Counted from the first letter of the stretch, positions 43,224 to 54,112 are shown. The stretch is DNA of 64,000 nucleotides from Euborellia annulipes (GCA_023213315.1 JAKCPI010003225.1:1-64000); one strand, 5' to 3'. A program made the numbers and translations. Notes: generated by a model not told the origin, from the letters alone.

Positions 43224-43518
43224 GTATAGGAAAGAACCGGAGAATAAAAACCAGCAATTGATGGACCCTCTCACATCATCTTTAATTGGCAAATATTTCG
43301 ACTGGCATTACGCCTAGTCATTATCAGTGCAAACAAATGATTTGGTGGAGGGCCCGTGTCAAACAATGGTTGAGGATTATTTTTAAAATTTCTCGGAGAA
43401 GCAGGGGTCAGACGCAAGTGCAAGCGAAGTTAAAGATGATGTGAGAGGGTCCATCAATTGCTGGTTTTTATTCTCCAGTTCTTTCCTATACATCTTATCC
43501 ATCCATCATTCCAATTGC
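43224..43518. mobile_element. Palindromic foldback retro-insertion (P1b)
   Basis: Second copy of the 4748-5036 unit. Exact 12-bp duplication AAAAGATTATTC (43212-43223, 43519-43530). Starts further left than P1a but ends at the same TTCCAATTGC. Confidence 0.88.
43282..43338 (-). ncRNA. Variant hammerhead-like motif in P1b
   Basis: Minus: TTTGTTTGCA, CTGATAA (G8 to A), T, helix II GACT-A-GGC/GCCAGTC, GAAATATT, TGCCAATTAA. Helix I GCA/TGC, mismatch, then TTG/TAA-type pairs. Confidence 0.4.
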
Positions 43519-43615
43519 AAAAGATTATTCTTTGAATAATAGTATACTTAATATAATATCAAATATAAGATGCAAATGAAAGATTCAAATAAGATGATCA
43601 ACATGATCTACTTAC

Positions 43616-44006
43616 CAGAAGCAGGTCGAACTGGAGGTGTCGCAGGATTCAAATGAAGGCGATCTCCGATGTCGAAGAAAATCGTTGATTTTGTATGCAG
43701 AAATGACTTGTTGTTAGGCGCCAAGGAATAAGGGTGACACTCCACAGAACACGGAATTATTATTCAAATAATAATAATTATGATGCATTAATATGTTGAA
43801 ATGCAATTGAATTAGACAAAGAACAAAGAAATGAGGGAGCCTTTATCCATGTCTTGGTTGGATGGATTCCCAGTCGCAAGTATCAAGTATGGCCACGTGA
43901 CGAGCTCAACGCATGGATCAGACCAGAGGGAGAGAATATGAAGAGAGGAAAATGTCAGCAACCGAGGTGGCGCTCTCTTCTGGGTTTCTTTTTATATTGC
44001 TGATGG
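43616..44006 (-). other. Possible LTR fragment or first exon
   Basis: Minus strand: CAATATAAAAAG (TATA-like) at about 43988-43999, then about 370 bases without a known repeat, TTGGCGCCTAACAAC (primer-binding-site-like), an open stretch reading DIGDRLHLNPATPPVRPAS, and CTG|GTAAGT (donor-like) at 43610-43616. Either interpretation is speculative. Confidence 0.2.
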
Positions 44007-44014
44007 CGCGAACA

Positions 44015-44113
44015 AAATGGCTTAAATAAAATCATCGGACTGCCTGGGGTCCGAACCCGCGACTTTTGGTATACGAGGTTAGCACGCTAACCTCTACACC
44101 AAGCCCCGAGGGC
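44015..44113 (-). mobile_element. S1 SINE head half
   Basis: Head through GGCAGTCCGATGATTTTATT only. Tail absent. Confidence 0.7.
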
Positions 44114-44280
44114 AAAAGAAAATGAATCATAAACTAAACTCGATAGAACAGTCACAGAATTTTACTCACAGACTTTACCATTATAAAATATCTCACCTAC
44201 TTATCATAATATATATTGTTATAAAATCGACCAACTATGTTAAATATAGGTGAAATATGGAAATTAAAATTTATATTGAC

Positions 44281-44337
44281 AACCCTAATGCTCTGAAGAT
44301 GGCCCTAAACAGGACCGAAACGTCAGCAATGAGGGTT
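44281..44337 (+). ncRNA. Hammerhead-like motif with extended helix I
   Basis: AACCCT (44281) pairs with AGGGTT (44332) and TGCT (44289) with AGCA (44325), with an AA/ATG internal loop between. CTGAAGA at 44293, T, helix II GGCCCT/AGGACC (5 of 6), GAAACGTC at 44317. Not in an obvious palindrome. Confidence 0.65.
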
Positions 44338-44389
44338 TAATAAAAGAAAAGAAAACTAGCTGCTCTCTCTTTTTATTATCCTTCTACTA

Positions 44390-44603
44390 CATAGATATTT
44401 CTCTAAATAGATTCCTATGGGAGAAATCGTAACTTTAGGAATTATTAACTCAAAAAGTTATAGAAATTTCGGGGCCTGATTATTTTTCCGGGACTCTCTA
44501 TAACGTTCTCTATAAGACTGCAAAATTTCGTTTCAAAATTCCAACGGGAAGTTGGTCAAACAGACAGACTGACAGACGGACACACCGCTATTATATATAT
44601 AGA
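44390..44603 (-). mobile_element. H-family fragment
   Basis: CCTATGGGAGAAATCGTAAC to GACGGACACACCGC. Minus orientation, 5' part only. Confidence 0.65.
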
Positions 44604-45680
44604 GAGGGCCTGGACTATATCCCCCGGGCCCGGGCCCATTGCCCTCCAATCTTAAAATTCTAATCTATATATAATAATTGCGGTGTGTCCGTCTGTCCGT
44701 CTGTCCGTCCGTCTGTCCGTCCGTCTGTCACGCTCTGTTTGACCAACTTCCCGTTGGAATTTTGAAACGAAATTTTGCAGTCTTATAAAGGACGTTATGG
44801 AGAGTCCCGGAAAAATACTCGGGTTCCGAAATTCCTATAACTTTTTGAGTTATTAATTGCTAAAGTTACGATTTCTCCCATAGGAAATGTATAGAGAAAT
44901 ATTTAAGTATTCTTTGCAGTTGTGTATTCTTTGAATGTACACAAATCCTCAAGCAGGCACAGGACTGGAATACTTAGTTGTTAGTAATAATAATTTTCTT
45001 TTCATAATTAAGAAAAGGCGAGGGTCCGCCGCAGGCGGGCCCGAGCCAGCTGATGGGGGGTCCAGGGGGGCGTAGCCCCCTGTCTAGACGCCAGCCCGTT
45101 TCTCATAATTAAGAAAGGCGAGGGGTCCAGGGGGGCGTAGCCCCCCTGTCTAGACGCCAGCCCGTTTCTCATAAGAAAAGGCGAGGGTCCGCCGCAGGCG
45201 GGCCGAGCCAGCTGGTGGGGGTCCAGGGGGCGAAGCCCCCTGGCTAGACGCGGAGCCCGCCGAAGGCGGGCGGCGCGGCTAGTAAAAAATAATTTTCATG
45301 GTTAATTAAAAAAAAAATCATTTTCTTGAAATTTTATTTACTGAAGGGGCCCGGGCCCTTTAAGCTCAAAGCACGTTTGATAATATTGTATTTCTCACGT
45401 CTCAGGATAGCTAAAAACGCAGATTTCAGTGTCTAATTATCAAAACATTTTCCATACCCCCCCCCAGTCGGGGGTCGCCTGTCCGGATAAATTATGCTAA
45501 CCCTATGTTTAGGAAATTTTGAAAAATTTTTTATTTATACAAATATTTTAAGCCATGTATAACTGTTTCAAAAATTTTGTCTAAAACTGTGTAAAAAATT
45601 GTTGGCATGGAGACCACAATAGCTTTTTACATACTAAAAAATAATTTTAAGGGGGGGTCTCAAGTCTGTCTGCGGCCCTG
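44604..45680. mobile_element. Probable hAT element split by a Helitron-like copy
   Basis: GAGGGCCTGGAC at left, GCGGCCCTG at right. Flanks TATATAGA / TATAAAGA (one mismatch, 8 bp). CCCGGGCCCGGGCCC near 44624 and GGGCCCGGGCCC near 45349 are its subterminal repeats. Confidence 0.45.
44664..45282 (+). mobile_element. H-family (Helitron-like) copy, best 3' end
   Basis: TCTATATATAATAATTGCGG start. 3' hairpin GCCCGCCGAAGGCGGGC, then GGCGCGG and CTAG, flanked by A and T. Internal tandem duplications of the GGGGGGCGTAGCCCCC region. No coding. Confidence 0.78.
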
Positions 45681-45714
45681 TATAAAGATACTTACCATCC
45701 CAACATCGTAACAA

Positions 45715-45864
45715 AACAAAATAACAACAACCATCGTAACAAAATATAAATATTTTCCCATGTTTATAAATTTTCTAAAATATCGGCGGAAACTGGTGTG
45801 ACAAGCACAGAACACAACTTTCGAGAAAGAGATAGTTGTGTGCCAGTCCCACCAGATTTTTTAT
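45715..45864 (+). mobile_element. A-family long-hairpin end, deleted
   Basis: ATCGTAACAAAATATAAATA, TATCGGCGGAAACTGGTGTG, CCAGTCCCACCAG. Confidence 0.7.
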
Positions 45865-45924
45865 TTCCCTTTCACTTTTGATTCTTCTCACTTTTTAACT
45901 CCGAGCACAAATTGTTCAGAGAGT

Positions 45925-45927
45925 TTC

Positions 45928-45965
<38 letters not shown>

Positions 45966-46342
45966 GAATGGGTGCATAAGGTCCCAAGACCTATAATGAC
46001 CAGTAGTCACATGCAGCCAGGAAGAAAATAAAAACAAAAGGAGAAGCATAAAGGGGAAACTCAACTGCGGGAACTGAGAAGATGCCTGTTGAGGTTAGAC
46101 TTGAAAGTCTGAAGATTGTAGGTTTTGGGGAAGATAGACGCAGGGAGCTTGTTCCAATCACGGGAGGTCATGGGGACAAAGGAAGAATGAAATTGTTTTG
46201 TTCTGTTAGTCGTGATCTGAACAGCATAGGGATGCTGGGAAGATGCCTCTCTTGTGTTCCGTGAATATGTTGCATTGGGTGGGATAATTGATTTTAATTC
46301 GGCAGAGCATTGACCATGGTAATACCTGTAGAATTCTATAAA
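45925..46342 (-). mobile_element. 5'-truncated non-LTR retrotransposon (reverse-transcriptase C-terminus)
   Basis: Minus strand open to a stop near 46061. Reads FYRYYHGQCSAELKSIIPP, then RTKQFHSSFVPMTSRDWNKL and PASIFPKTYNLQTFKSNLN, a hallmark order of Jockey/CR1-like LINE ORF2 C-terminal tails. After the stop comes a roughly 95-base UTR (GGTCTTGGGACCTTATGCAC) and a poly-A tail of about 37. Truncated before the RT catalytic core, so inactive. Homology seems to begin near 46340. Family assignment is from recalled pattern, not a search. Confidence 0.78.
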
Positions 46343-46636
46343 TAAATAGGGGGGGGGGCGTTTGTTGTTTACAAACACTTCGCTCCAGGCAGGTTCAATT
46401 GTCCCGTGCCGCCTGCTGCGTGCAGGCAGCTAGCTGAAGGTTAAACGATTCGAACGAATCCGCGGGCGTAATGGAAACACTTTAAGTGAAGAGCCAACGA
46501 GCAAACGATAATTTCAACTTAAAGAGACATCTAAACGAAAGTGTTTAGCGCTTATTGCATAAATATTTGCATCTCCTCTCTATTTTTGATATTTTTAAGT
46601 TACATTTTATTACCTCATCATCTCTATTTTAAATTA
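46343..46636. other. No gene recognised
   Basis: AAACACTTCG (46373) and CGAAAGTGTTT (about 46527) form an inverted pair. Nothing else assigned. Confidence 0.35.
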
Positions 46637-46993
46637 GATATATATAGAGAGAGAAAGTATTGGGATTCATGTCGAAAATACAATGTCAAACTTTTGATGG
46701 AAATACATGTTTTAAGTCTTTAATTGTGTTTCAAATAAAGTATGAAGGAAATCAGCTATGAGGTTGAAATTTTATATTTAAATAAGGTACCCTCCCGGAT
46801 ACTCAAAATAAGCTTTTGAACAAAACCGGTCAAAGAGTACTAATACTTTACTGATGTACTTTTTCAGTTTTTTTTTATTTTCTCAAAATTGTTAACGATT
46901 TTGATTAAAATTCAAAAATCAATCAGGAAACCGAAGGACACCTTGCAGCCAGGAGAATAAATAAAAAAAAAATCTTTTATTTAATTTTTTACT

Positions 46994-47036
46994 TGCCGAC
47001 GTTTCGGTCGTCACCCACGACATTCATCATGGCAAA
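46994..47036 (-). ncRNA. Hammerhead-like motif
   Basis: Minus: TTTGCC, ATGATGA (C3 to A), A, helix II GTCGT/ACGAC, GAAACGTC, GGCAAG. Helix I TTGCC/GGCAA. Confidence 0.45.
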
Positions 47037-47075
47037 TAAACAAAAATACCTAAGATCGTGTATTGTTGACAATTA

Positions 47076-47122
47076 TTTTCCCTGATGAAGATCGTGACAG
47101 AAGACCGAAACGTCGGCAAATA
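47076..47122 (+). ncRNA. Hammerhead-like motif with canonical CTGATGA
   Basis: ATTTTCC, CTGATGA at 47082, A, weak helix II, GAAACGTC at 47107, GGCAAAT. Helix I pairs with one mismatch. Confidence 0.5.
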
Positions 47123-47297
47123 AAAAATTAAAATAAAATATTTTTTTTTATTTAATCTCCTGGCTGCAAAGTGTCCTTCGATTTCCTGATTAAATCTCCA
47201 CAGCCATAACACATTAAATCAAAAATCAATTATTTTTTAGATGTTCTTTAAAATGTATATTCTCATTTTGATCTTGAAGCACACTTTATTCTTGTAC

Positions 47298-47930
47298 GCC
47301 ACAATTAGGTCCCTAACTGATAGCTAGATCCTTAAGTATATGGTACAGGGTGAAATAATTTAAAATTTGAAAAGGTAAAATAAAATCATTTGTACCAGAT
47401 TTTACGTTTTACCTTTTCGGTCATTAATATTATTCTACTATACAACAAATACTGTCATGAGGTAAAATGATTAATTAAATAAATGTTAATTAAACTGACC
47501 ATAACCTCGTTATTTATTTATTTATTTTTTTTGACAGAAAAGATACAAAAAATTGTTGATAACATACAATATTGTTGGGCTTCGTGGTCCTCGTGAACTC
47601 TCCAAAGCCGATGAACTTGACTCAGTATATTCTTCTTCTTTATTTCATTCCTTCACATTTTAACGTAACTTATATATATTTAATTTTTCTTTTTTGCTTT
47701 TTGATCTTTGAGGGATACGTAGAACGCCAGCACAGAGAGAGAGCCAGTTTTGCTGCTTGTTGTCCGCTCCCTCTCATAAGATAATATTTTTGCTCGCAGA
47801 GGGCGCACTTATTTCGCTCCAAGGGGGGTGGGGGCGACTAGCACTTCCGCGGTGGTTTTAAATATTTTTTTAGATCACAACAATCCTTAAGGCTATAGCT
47901 ATCAGGTGGGGACTTAATTGTGGCGCTCAC
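47298..47930. mobile_element. TIR element with GCCACAATTA ends
   Basis: GCCACAATTAGGTCCCTAAC left and complement of GCCACAATTAAGTCCCCACC right, both leading to TGATAGCTA and CCTTAAG. TGTAC flanks both sides. No transposase. Confidence 0.7.
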
Positions 47931-48667
47931 TGTACTTGATACATAAGAGAAATAGTTTACATGAAAACAAAATAATTATAAATTTTACATTTTGATTTCT
48001 TATATATCGGCGGAAACTACACAAAAAATCTGGTGTGAAAGCACAGAACACAACTTTCTCTAACCGAGCGTTAAGGGTTAGTTGTGTGATATTTCCAATA
48101 TCCACGCCTATATTTATTCATACGTATATTAAATTGATTTAAATAAATTTTTTATCAGCCTCCCCCACTCTAGGTGATAACTTATCGCTTCTCTTCCAGC
48201 TGTTCCCGGCTAAATTATAATTAAACAAAGTGATTATGAATAAATAAATAAATAAGGCATTAACAATCGGAGTAAATATAATACAATACTAGAGAGCTCG
48301 GAAATAATTACCATAACGAATCCTGGGATAAATTTCACATAAAGCAATTTCGAAATTATAGGCCGATTATGCGAGGCATTAATTACGCGTGCTGTATAAG
48401 AGATTCCAAATTACTATTGGACTGGACGTCGATTAATATATATATTATTAAAGCTTTGTGTTAATATTATTATTATTATGGGGGGTTTTTATTCTTGTAT
48501 TAATTATTTTTTAAAAACACAACGTTTCGACTTCTTATTCTGCATTTGCTACGATTCAAGAGAACTAACCTCTAAGGGTCACCTATGTGAAGTTGGTATC
48601 ATTTTATATACAATATTATCAAATAGACACCTTCACCACACCAAGGGTTTACTTAAAAAGCATGAAG

Positions 48668-49310
48668 CATTAAAATCGACCAAAGAGTACTAGTACTTTA
48701 CTAATGTACTTTATGTCATAATAGATTCTTTATATAAGATCCTAGCCGCAAACTGCCCATCTCTCTCAAAGGAAATATCATCCCCACAAATCCAAACTTA
48801 TATAATTAACATCATCGAGCAATCCATTTCTAATATATTGTCTAATATAAAAAATTCACCTTATTAATGTTGCTTAACATTTACTGACCCTTATTTTTTT
48901 ATCATTATCATATTTTTATTTATAATTTAAAGAATGAATTGTATGGAAAAATGGCTGTATGGCTTGAAGGCTTAAAGCCACGTGTTTGTTAAATAATGTA
49001 CTTTTTCACTTTTTTTTTCAATTTTCTCAAAATTCGCTCCAACGATTTTGATTAAAATTCAAAAATCAATTATTTTTTAGATTCTTTTTAAAATCTATAT
49101 TCTCATTTTGTCATGGAAATCTTCTGAAGACCAATCTACTCTTGTACTTAATAGGAAAGATAGGAGAAATGGTTGCCATGGTAACAAAATATAAATAAAA
49201 TTTTCAAATTCAAATGCACTGTACTGTAGGGAACTAAATATATGACGACACGAAAAATCTGGTGTGACAAGCACAGATCACAACTTTCGATTACCGAACC
49301 AGATTTTTTG
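48668..49310 (+). mobile_element. A-family element split by a LINE-like insertion
   Basis: AAAATCGACCAAAGAGTAC to TACTAATGTACTTT, then resuming at 48994. The long hairpin is only half present. Confidence 0.75.
48713..48993 (+). mobile_element. 5'-truncated LINE-like insertion
   Basis: Exact 11-bp duplication TAATGTACTTT (48702-48712, 48994-49004). Contains a short frame to a stop at about 48865, then a UTR ending GGCTTAAAGCCACGTGTTTG. No poly-A. LINE origin is inferred from the duplication and layout. Confidence 0.55.
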
Positions 49311-49894
49311 TGTTTGTTTTTGTATGTGTTGTTGATGTTATGTTCACCAAGTAATTGGATAATCAGTCTGTTTGGGAAATGTAAAGATTAAACAAATATA
49401 ATTTTACCCCCCCCCCTCCCTCCTCCCCCCCCCCCTAATTGCTCTCTCCCTATCCAATTGATAGGCTAACAAATTGATCAGTGGTTTCGCTAACTTTGAC
49501 TCTTTTTAACTTTTTCTTTTTTTTTTTTTATAGTATTTTTTGTAATTTTATCCGATTGATTCCATTTTATTAAATGTGTCGGTGACAGGGCTTGATTTAT
49601 CTCATCTCTTTACAAATTTATTTCAAAATATTAGATTTGTTGGAAATTTTGTGGGGGTGGGGGGGGGTTGAGGAAATTGATTCCACCTCTCAATAGACTC
49701 GTCTCGATTTTTTCAAATTATTGATGGCTTTTGAGGGGAAAAAATGAAGGACCCTCGCTCTAGTAGTTTATTTATATCAAATCCGACTAAAACAGATGGA
49801 TTTAGGAGATTAAGAGATCAATTTTCTCACTTTTATTATTTTACATGTAACTGGACATTTATCACGCAAATCACAAGTGTTGATTTTTTATTTA
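49311..49894. other. No gene recognised
   Basis: C-rich tracts at about 49407-49435 and a G-run at about 49660. Otherwise unassigned. Confidence 0.45.
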
Positions 49895-49986
49895 CTAGCC
49901 GCGCCTCCCGCCTTCCGCGGGCTTCACGTCTAGCCGGTGGGTTTCGCCCCCCCCCCCCCCCCGGACCCCCTCGCCTTCTTAATTAT
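49895..49986 (-). mobile_element. H-family 3' end
   Basis: CTAGCCGCGCCTCCCGCCTT, then a 14-C run and CGCCTTCTTAATTATG. Truncated where a SINE follows. Confidence 0.65.
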
Positions 49987-50275
49987 GTTTTTTTTTTCTT
50001 ATAAATAAAAAAACATTCACACTTTTTTCTCATTCACACTTACAATCACACACACATTCACACAGTCTTTTCGGCAACTTAAGCCATTTAAGACTTAAAC
50101 GATATCCGTTATAGAGATTAAAATACATATTAGGGGTCCAGGCATTATTATTTAACCCATTTGGTATCCAATTGGCTTAAATAAAATCATCGGACTGCCT
50201 GGGGTCCGAACCCGTTGGTTTGGTTGTTTGGTATACGAGGTTAGCACGCTAACTTATACACCAAGCCCCGAGGGC
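49987..50275 (-). mobile_element. S1 SINE
   Basis: Complete. Flanks AATTATGTTTT / AATTTATGTTTT suggest a target duplication. Confidence 0.82.
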
Positions 50276-51185
50276 AATTTATGTTTTGTTTTTGTATTAT
50301 TTTATTAAATGTGTAGGGAAGGGGGGGGGCGTTATACGATTAAATATTTTTAAGGGAGGCGTTGTAACATAAAGTTTGGAAAGCCCTGGCCTAAAGTAAG
50401 ACTCATTCTAGAAAATTATACTATGTGCAAAACCCAAGGGCGGATCCAGGGAAGTTTCTCAGGGTTTTAATTTTTTTCTGACTAGACGCCGAAGGCGATA
50501 GCATTGTTAATTATTTTATTTATTAGGATTTGATAAGGGGTTGAAAAAAAAAAAATGTTTTTTTAATTTATTTTAGCTAAATCGAAGTCAAATAAATAGA
50601 AAAGATTGAAAATAACATATATATATATAGGTAAGAGAAAGTAAAATAGCGTTGATAGAGGGATGAAGGGTTGATTATTTAAGAAAGGCCTTGGAATATT
50701 CCAAATCACTTGTTGACATTCGTTTCCAGTTATAAATAAAGTTAGATTAAAGAAAAATGTATTTTTTTACTTTTAATAAAAAGGGAATTCTTATTTTCAT
50801 CTATTTATTCCTTTACAAAGAGATAAGAGAGTCGAATTTCTCATTCAGTCGAGTCGAGAGCGTTGCCGGCTGGCAGGCGCGGAGCTTTTGCTCTTATTTA
50901 TTTGTGCTTAAAGTGAATCAAAGTGAATAATTAATATAGTGCAATCCACCCTGACCTCGCCCTCAACGAGCACACCCTCTTGAGTGTTTTATTAGAGGTA
51001 ATTATTATGCATTTTATCGTTGAAAAAAAAAAAAAAAGATAGAAACAAATAATTTGACTGCGAAAAACGATTCTTTTGAATATGAAATTAAATATTTTGC
51101 ATTTCACTAAGGGTAGAGGGTGAATATAAGGGGGAGGGGGAGGGGGAGTGCAGGTGGCATTGAAAAAAAAATTAATTTTTTGTTT
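50276..51185. other. Unassigned with small repeat remnants
   Basis: About 50330-50385 matches the end of the 53.6-kb hAT (minus). An A-family end remnant (TATAGGTAAGAGAAAGTAA) is at 50625-50645. No gene recognised. Confidence 0.5.
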
Positions 51186-51189
51186 TTTG

Positions 51190-51446
51190 TCTTTTTTTTT
51201 TAAACACACACTTTTTTCTCATTCACACTCAACACTCACACACACATTCACACAATCTTTTCGGCAACTCACTCAATATAAGAGTTTATACGATAACCGT
51301 TGTTAATTAATAATATAGATACATACTGGGGGTCCAGGCATTTCTATTTAAGCCATTTGGTATCCATTTCGGACTGCCAGGGGTTCGAACCCGCGACGTT
51401 CGGTATAGAAGGTAGACACGCTACCAACTACACCAAGCCTGAGGGC
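51190..51446 (-). mobile_element. S1 SINE
   Basis: Complete apart from a small gap in the middle (TTTGGTATCC then TCGGACTGCC). Confidence 0.82.
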
Positions 51447-52041
51447 ATTTTTTATTTTTCTAAAGTCACCATTATTTACCATTATATTCTTTCTAAATGG
51501 CCTATATTTTTGATAATCAAATTTTCTTAATATATTTTTACACAGGGGTGGATTAAGGGCTGAAAATTAAAATAAAATTAAAATTAAAATAATTATTTAT
51601 AAATGAATTCATATTATTTTGAGAGTAATTCGCGGTGAAGGCTCGCATTTCCTTAAAGGGGGGTGTGCCAGGGGGGGGGGTTAATGCCCCATCCCCTATA
51701 ATGCACAAAGATATTAATGTTTTTTAATACTTTTACTAAAAAATAAATGCATTCCGTTTGAGTTAAAATTTATATTTAATATTTAGCAAATAGCATAGTG
51801 GGGTAGAAACATTTTAATGTCATTCTAAAATTTCTTATTACTGGGGCGGAATTAATTTTTTGAAGATTTCGAAACTCTCATAAACAGATAATAATAACAC
51901 TGGGTAACTTAGAAATCCCTTGCAGAAGGATTTTTTCATTAGCTAGAAAAGTCAGATATGATTAGTCCACTTAGAATTTTACTGGGGTGAGTTATCGCAT
52001 CTTTTTGTATATAGAACTAATCTCAATTCGGATTTGAATTT
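51447..52041. other. No gene recognised
   Basis: AT-rich with a G-run near 51672. Confidence 0.45.
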
Positions 52042-52285
52042 TTACTTTCTCTTACCTCTATATATTAATATATTTAGAGAGAAAGTATTGGATTCATGTC
52101 AAAAATTCTATGTCGAGACTTTGATGGATATACACGTTTTGAGGTCCCCTGAATCCAAAAAAAGTGGTTTTCACGACATGTTCTGTCTGTGTTCAATTTA
52201 AAGCATGAAGGAATTGAGCTAGGAGGTTGAAATTTTATATTTAAGTTTTATACCCTCCTGGACCGTGAAAATAAGATTTGAAATA
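52042..52285 (+). mobile_element. A-family short-hairpin end
   Basis: TACTTTCTCTTACCTCTATA through CTCCTGGACCGTGAAAATAA. Truncated right. Confidence 0.75.
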
Positions 52286-52356
52286 AATATTTTTCTTCAA
52301 GAATGAAAGTTAGAAAAAACGAAGCTAAAATTGTTTCTTTAAAAATACATTTTAAC

Positions 52357-52389
52357 AGCTGACGTTTCGGCTTTGGTCAAAGCCATCCT
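52357..52389 (-). ncRNA. Truncated hammerhead-like motif
   Basis: Plus strand GCTGACGTTTCGGCTTTGGT: helix II GGCTTT/AAAGCC and GAAACGTCAGC kept. The CTGANGA side reads CAGGAT. Confidence 0.35.
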
Positions 52390-52460
52390 GGGGGAGGCGT
52401 CATAAGATTAAATATTTAAGGGAGGCGTGGTAACATAAAGTTTGGAAACCAACCACTGAT
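52390..52460 (-). mobile_element. hAT end fragment
   Basis: Plus: GGGAGGCGTGGTAACATAAAG, GTTTGGAAACCAACCACTG, the inverted end of the 53.6-kb hAT family. Confidence 0.6.
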
Positions 52461-53012
52461 ATAGATAACCTTTCAAATTTAATAAATTTCTTTGATATTT
52501 ATTTAAAAAGAATAATAATAATAATTCGTTTGAACAAAAAAAAAAAAAAAAAAATCTTATCAAATGCTTTGGATTCACTAAAAAAGAAAAAAAGAAAGAA
52601 AATTCAAAAATAAACATCAAAAGGACAAAATTAATTATTTTAATTCAACTCTGGATGGGCGGGCATTTATCGGATGAAACGGGAACATCTTTTTGCAAAT
52701 GCTCTCATGGGAGAAAGAAAGAAAGAAGACTTGGCTTATTTTATTTATTTAGATTCATTCCAAGATACATTTCAGCTGCGTTTTTTTTTTGCTTTAATTA
52801 GCGATTTGAGAATTTAGAAACAAAAAAAAAAAAAAAAGAAAATTTCTTTTGACTTTGTATTTATAAATTTAATTTTGTTAAGAGACAAAAATCCAAGGAT
52901 TTCTCAAGAAAGAAAGGAGAGATCATCTCTCTTTTGAAAAAATAAATACGGTATAGATAAAACAACTCCAGGGAGAAAAGAAAAAGAGATTTTATTTCAA
53001 TTTTTAAGAACA
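52461..53012. other. No gene recognised
   Basis: AT-rich with several poly-A runs. Confidence 0.45.
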
Positions 53013-53273
53013 CTAGCGGCGCTGCCCGCCTTGGGCGGACGGGCTTCTCAGCTATGATGATTATTCCAATGCATAGAATACACAAAAATGCAAAGAATAT
53101 ATTTTCTATATATTTCCTCTGGGAGAAATCGTAACTTTAGGAATTAATAACTCAAAAAGTTTTAGGAATTTAGGGACGAAGAAGCATATAAAATTTGGTT
53201 TCAAAATTCCAACGGGAAGTTTCTCATCTAGAGCGTAACAGACAGACAGACATTAGCGAATTATATAAATAGA
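53013..53273 (-). mobile_element. H-family copy
   Basis: CTAG plus GCGGCGCTGCCCGCCTTGGG at the 3' end. TCTATTTATATAATTCGC start on the minus strand. Confidence 0.7.
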
Positions 53274-53314
53274 TCTATATATATATGTTCTGGAAGGTTT
53301 CCGCGACCGGTTGT

Positions 53315-53428
53315 ATGCAAAGATAAGTTTTCTCGGGTTTGGAGCCATTGGCTCCAAAAGGAGAGCCGAAACGCCGAGTAAATCTCAGCACCCCACGCGA
53401 CTTAACCCGAGAAAACTTATCTTTGCAT
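53315..53428. mobile_element. Small palindromic foldback between two H copies
   Basis: ATGCAAAGATAAGTTTTCTC and complement, 25-bp arms. TTTGGAGCCATTGGCTCCAA hairpin inside. GAGCCGAAACGCCGAG recalls the GAAAC half of the ribozyme motif. Confidence 0.65.
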
Positions 53429-53635
53429 CTATATATATAATAGCGGAGTGTCCGTCTGTCTGTCTGCCCGTCGATGTGACAGCTCTGTTAGACCACCTTC
53501 CCGTTGGAATTTTGAAACGTAAACATGCGGGCTTATAGAGGGCGTTATAGAGAGTCCAGGAAAAATACTCAGGTCCCGAAATTCCTATAACCTTTTGAGT
53601 TATTAATTTCTAAAGTTACAATTTCTCCCTTAGGG

Positions 53636-54112
53636 CAGTGGTTTCCAAACTTTATTTTACAACGCCTCCTTTAAAAATATTTAATAATATGACGCCCCCC
53701 TCCTCCCCATTTTGTAAAATATTACAAAAACAAAAAATTTTATTTCTAAAAAATATAAATTTTTATTAAATCGGAGTAAAAAAATTCCTAGTCATATGCA
53801 GCTAAAATTATTTCCTTTATTGTCTGACTGTTTCGGTCACTGGTCTAGGCCATCTTTAATTAAATTTTAATTTCATTTTTCTTTCAAAATTAAAATTTAA
53901 TTTTGGCCGAAACGTCACTAAAAGAAATAATTTTGGTTGCATATGATTTGGAATTTTTTTTTGACTTTCAGTCAAAAAGATATACCTCACAATAAATTTA
54001 TATAAAAATATTTTTTTTTATTTATTCCTATTTATAAGGATAGCAATCATTTGGAAAATTGTGGCTAATATTCGCGCCTCCCGAAGGGCGCCTCACAATT
54101 TGGTAAACGCTG
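53636..54112. mobile_element. hAT-type MITE
   Basis: CAGTGGTTTCCAAACTTT start, AATTTGGTAAACGCTG end. Exact 8-bp duplication CCTTAGGG (53628-53635, 54113-54120). A foldback lies inside. Confidence 0.88.
53777..53962. mobile_element. Palindromic foldback with degenerate ribozyme motifs
   Basis: Arms ATTCCTAGTCATATGCAGC and complement. (+) GGCCGAAACGTCACTAAAAG, (-) GGCCTAGACCAGTGACCG then AAACAGTC. CTGANGA parts eroded. Confidence 0.6.

Larger units (their letters stand above)
46924..47218. mobile_element. Palindromic foldback with hammerhead-like motifs
   Basis: Exact 12-bp duplication TCAAAAATCAAT (46912-46923, 47219-47230). Arms CAGGAAACCGAAGGACACC-type and complement. Confidence 0.87.
46637..48100 (+). 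mobile_element. A-family element with two nested insertions
   Basis: Short hairpin end at 46637, foldback at 46924, body to 47297, TIR element 47298-47930, remainder with TCGGCGGAAACTACAC and a damaged long hairpin. Confidence 0.75.

Noticed and set aside
53315..53428. GAGCCGAAACGCCGAG as a hammerhead
   Set aside because: The CTGANGA partner is absent. Recorded only as a foldback.
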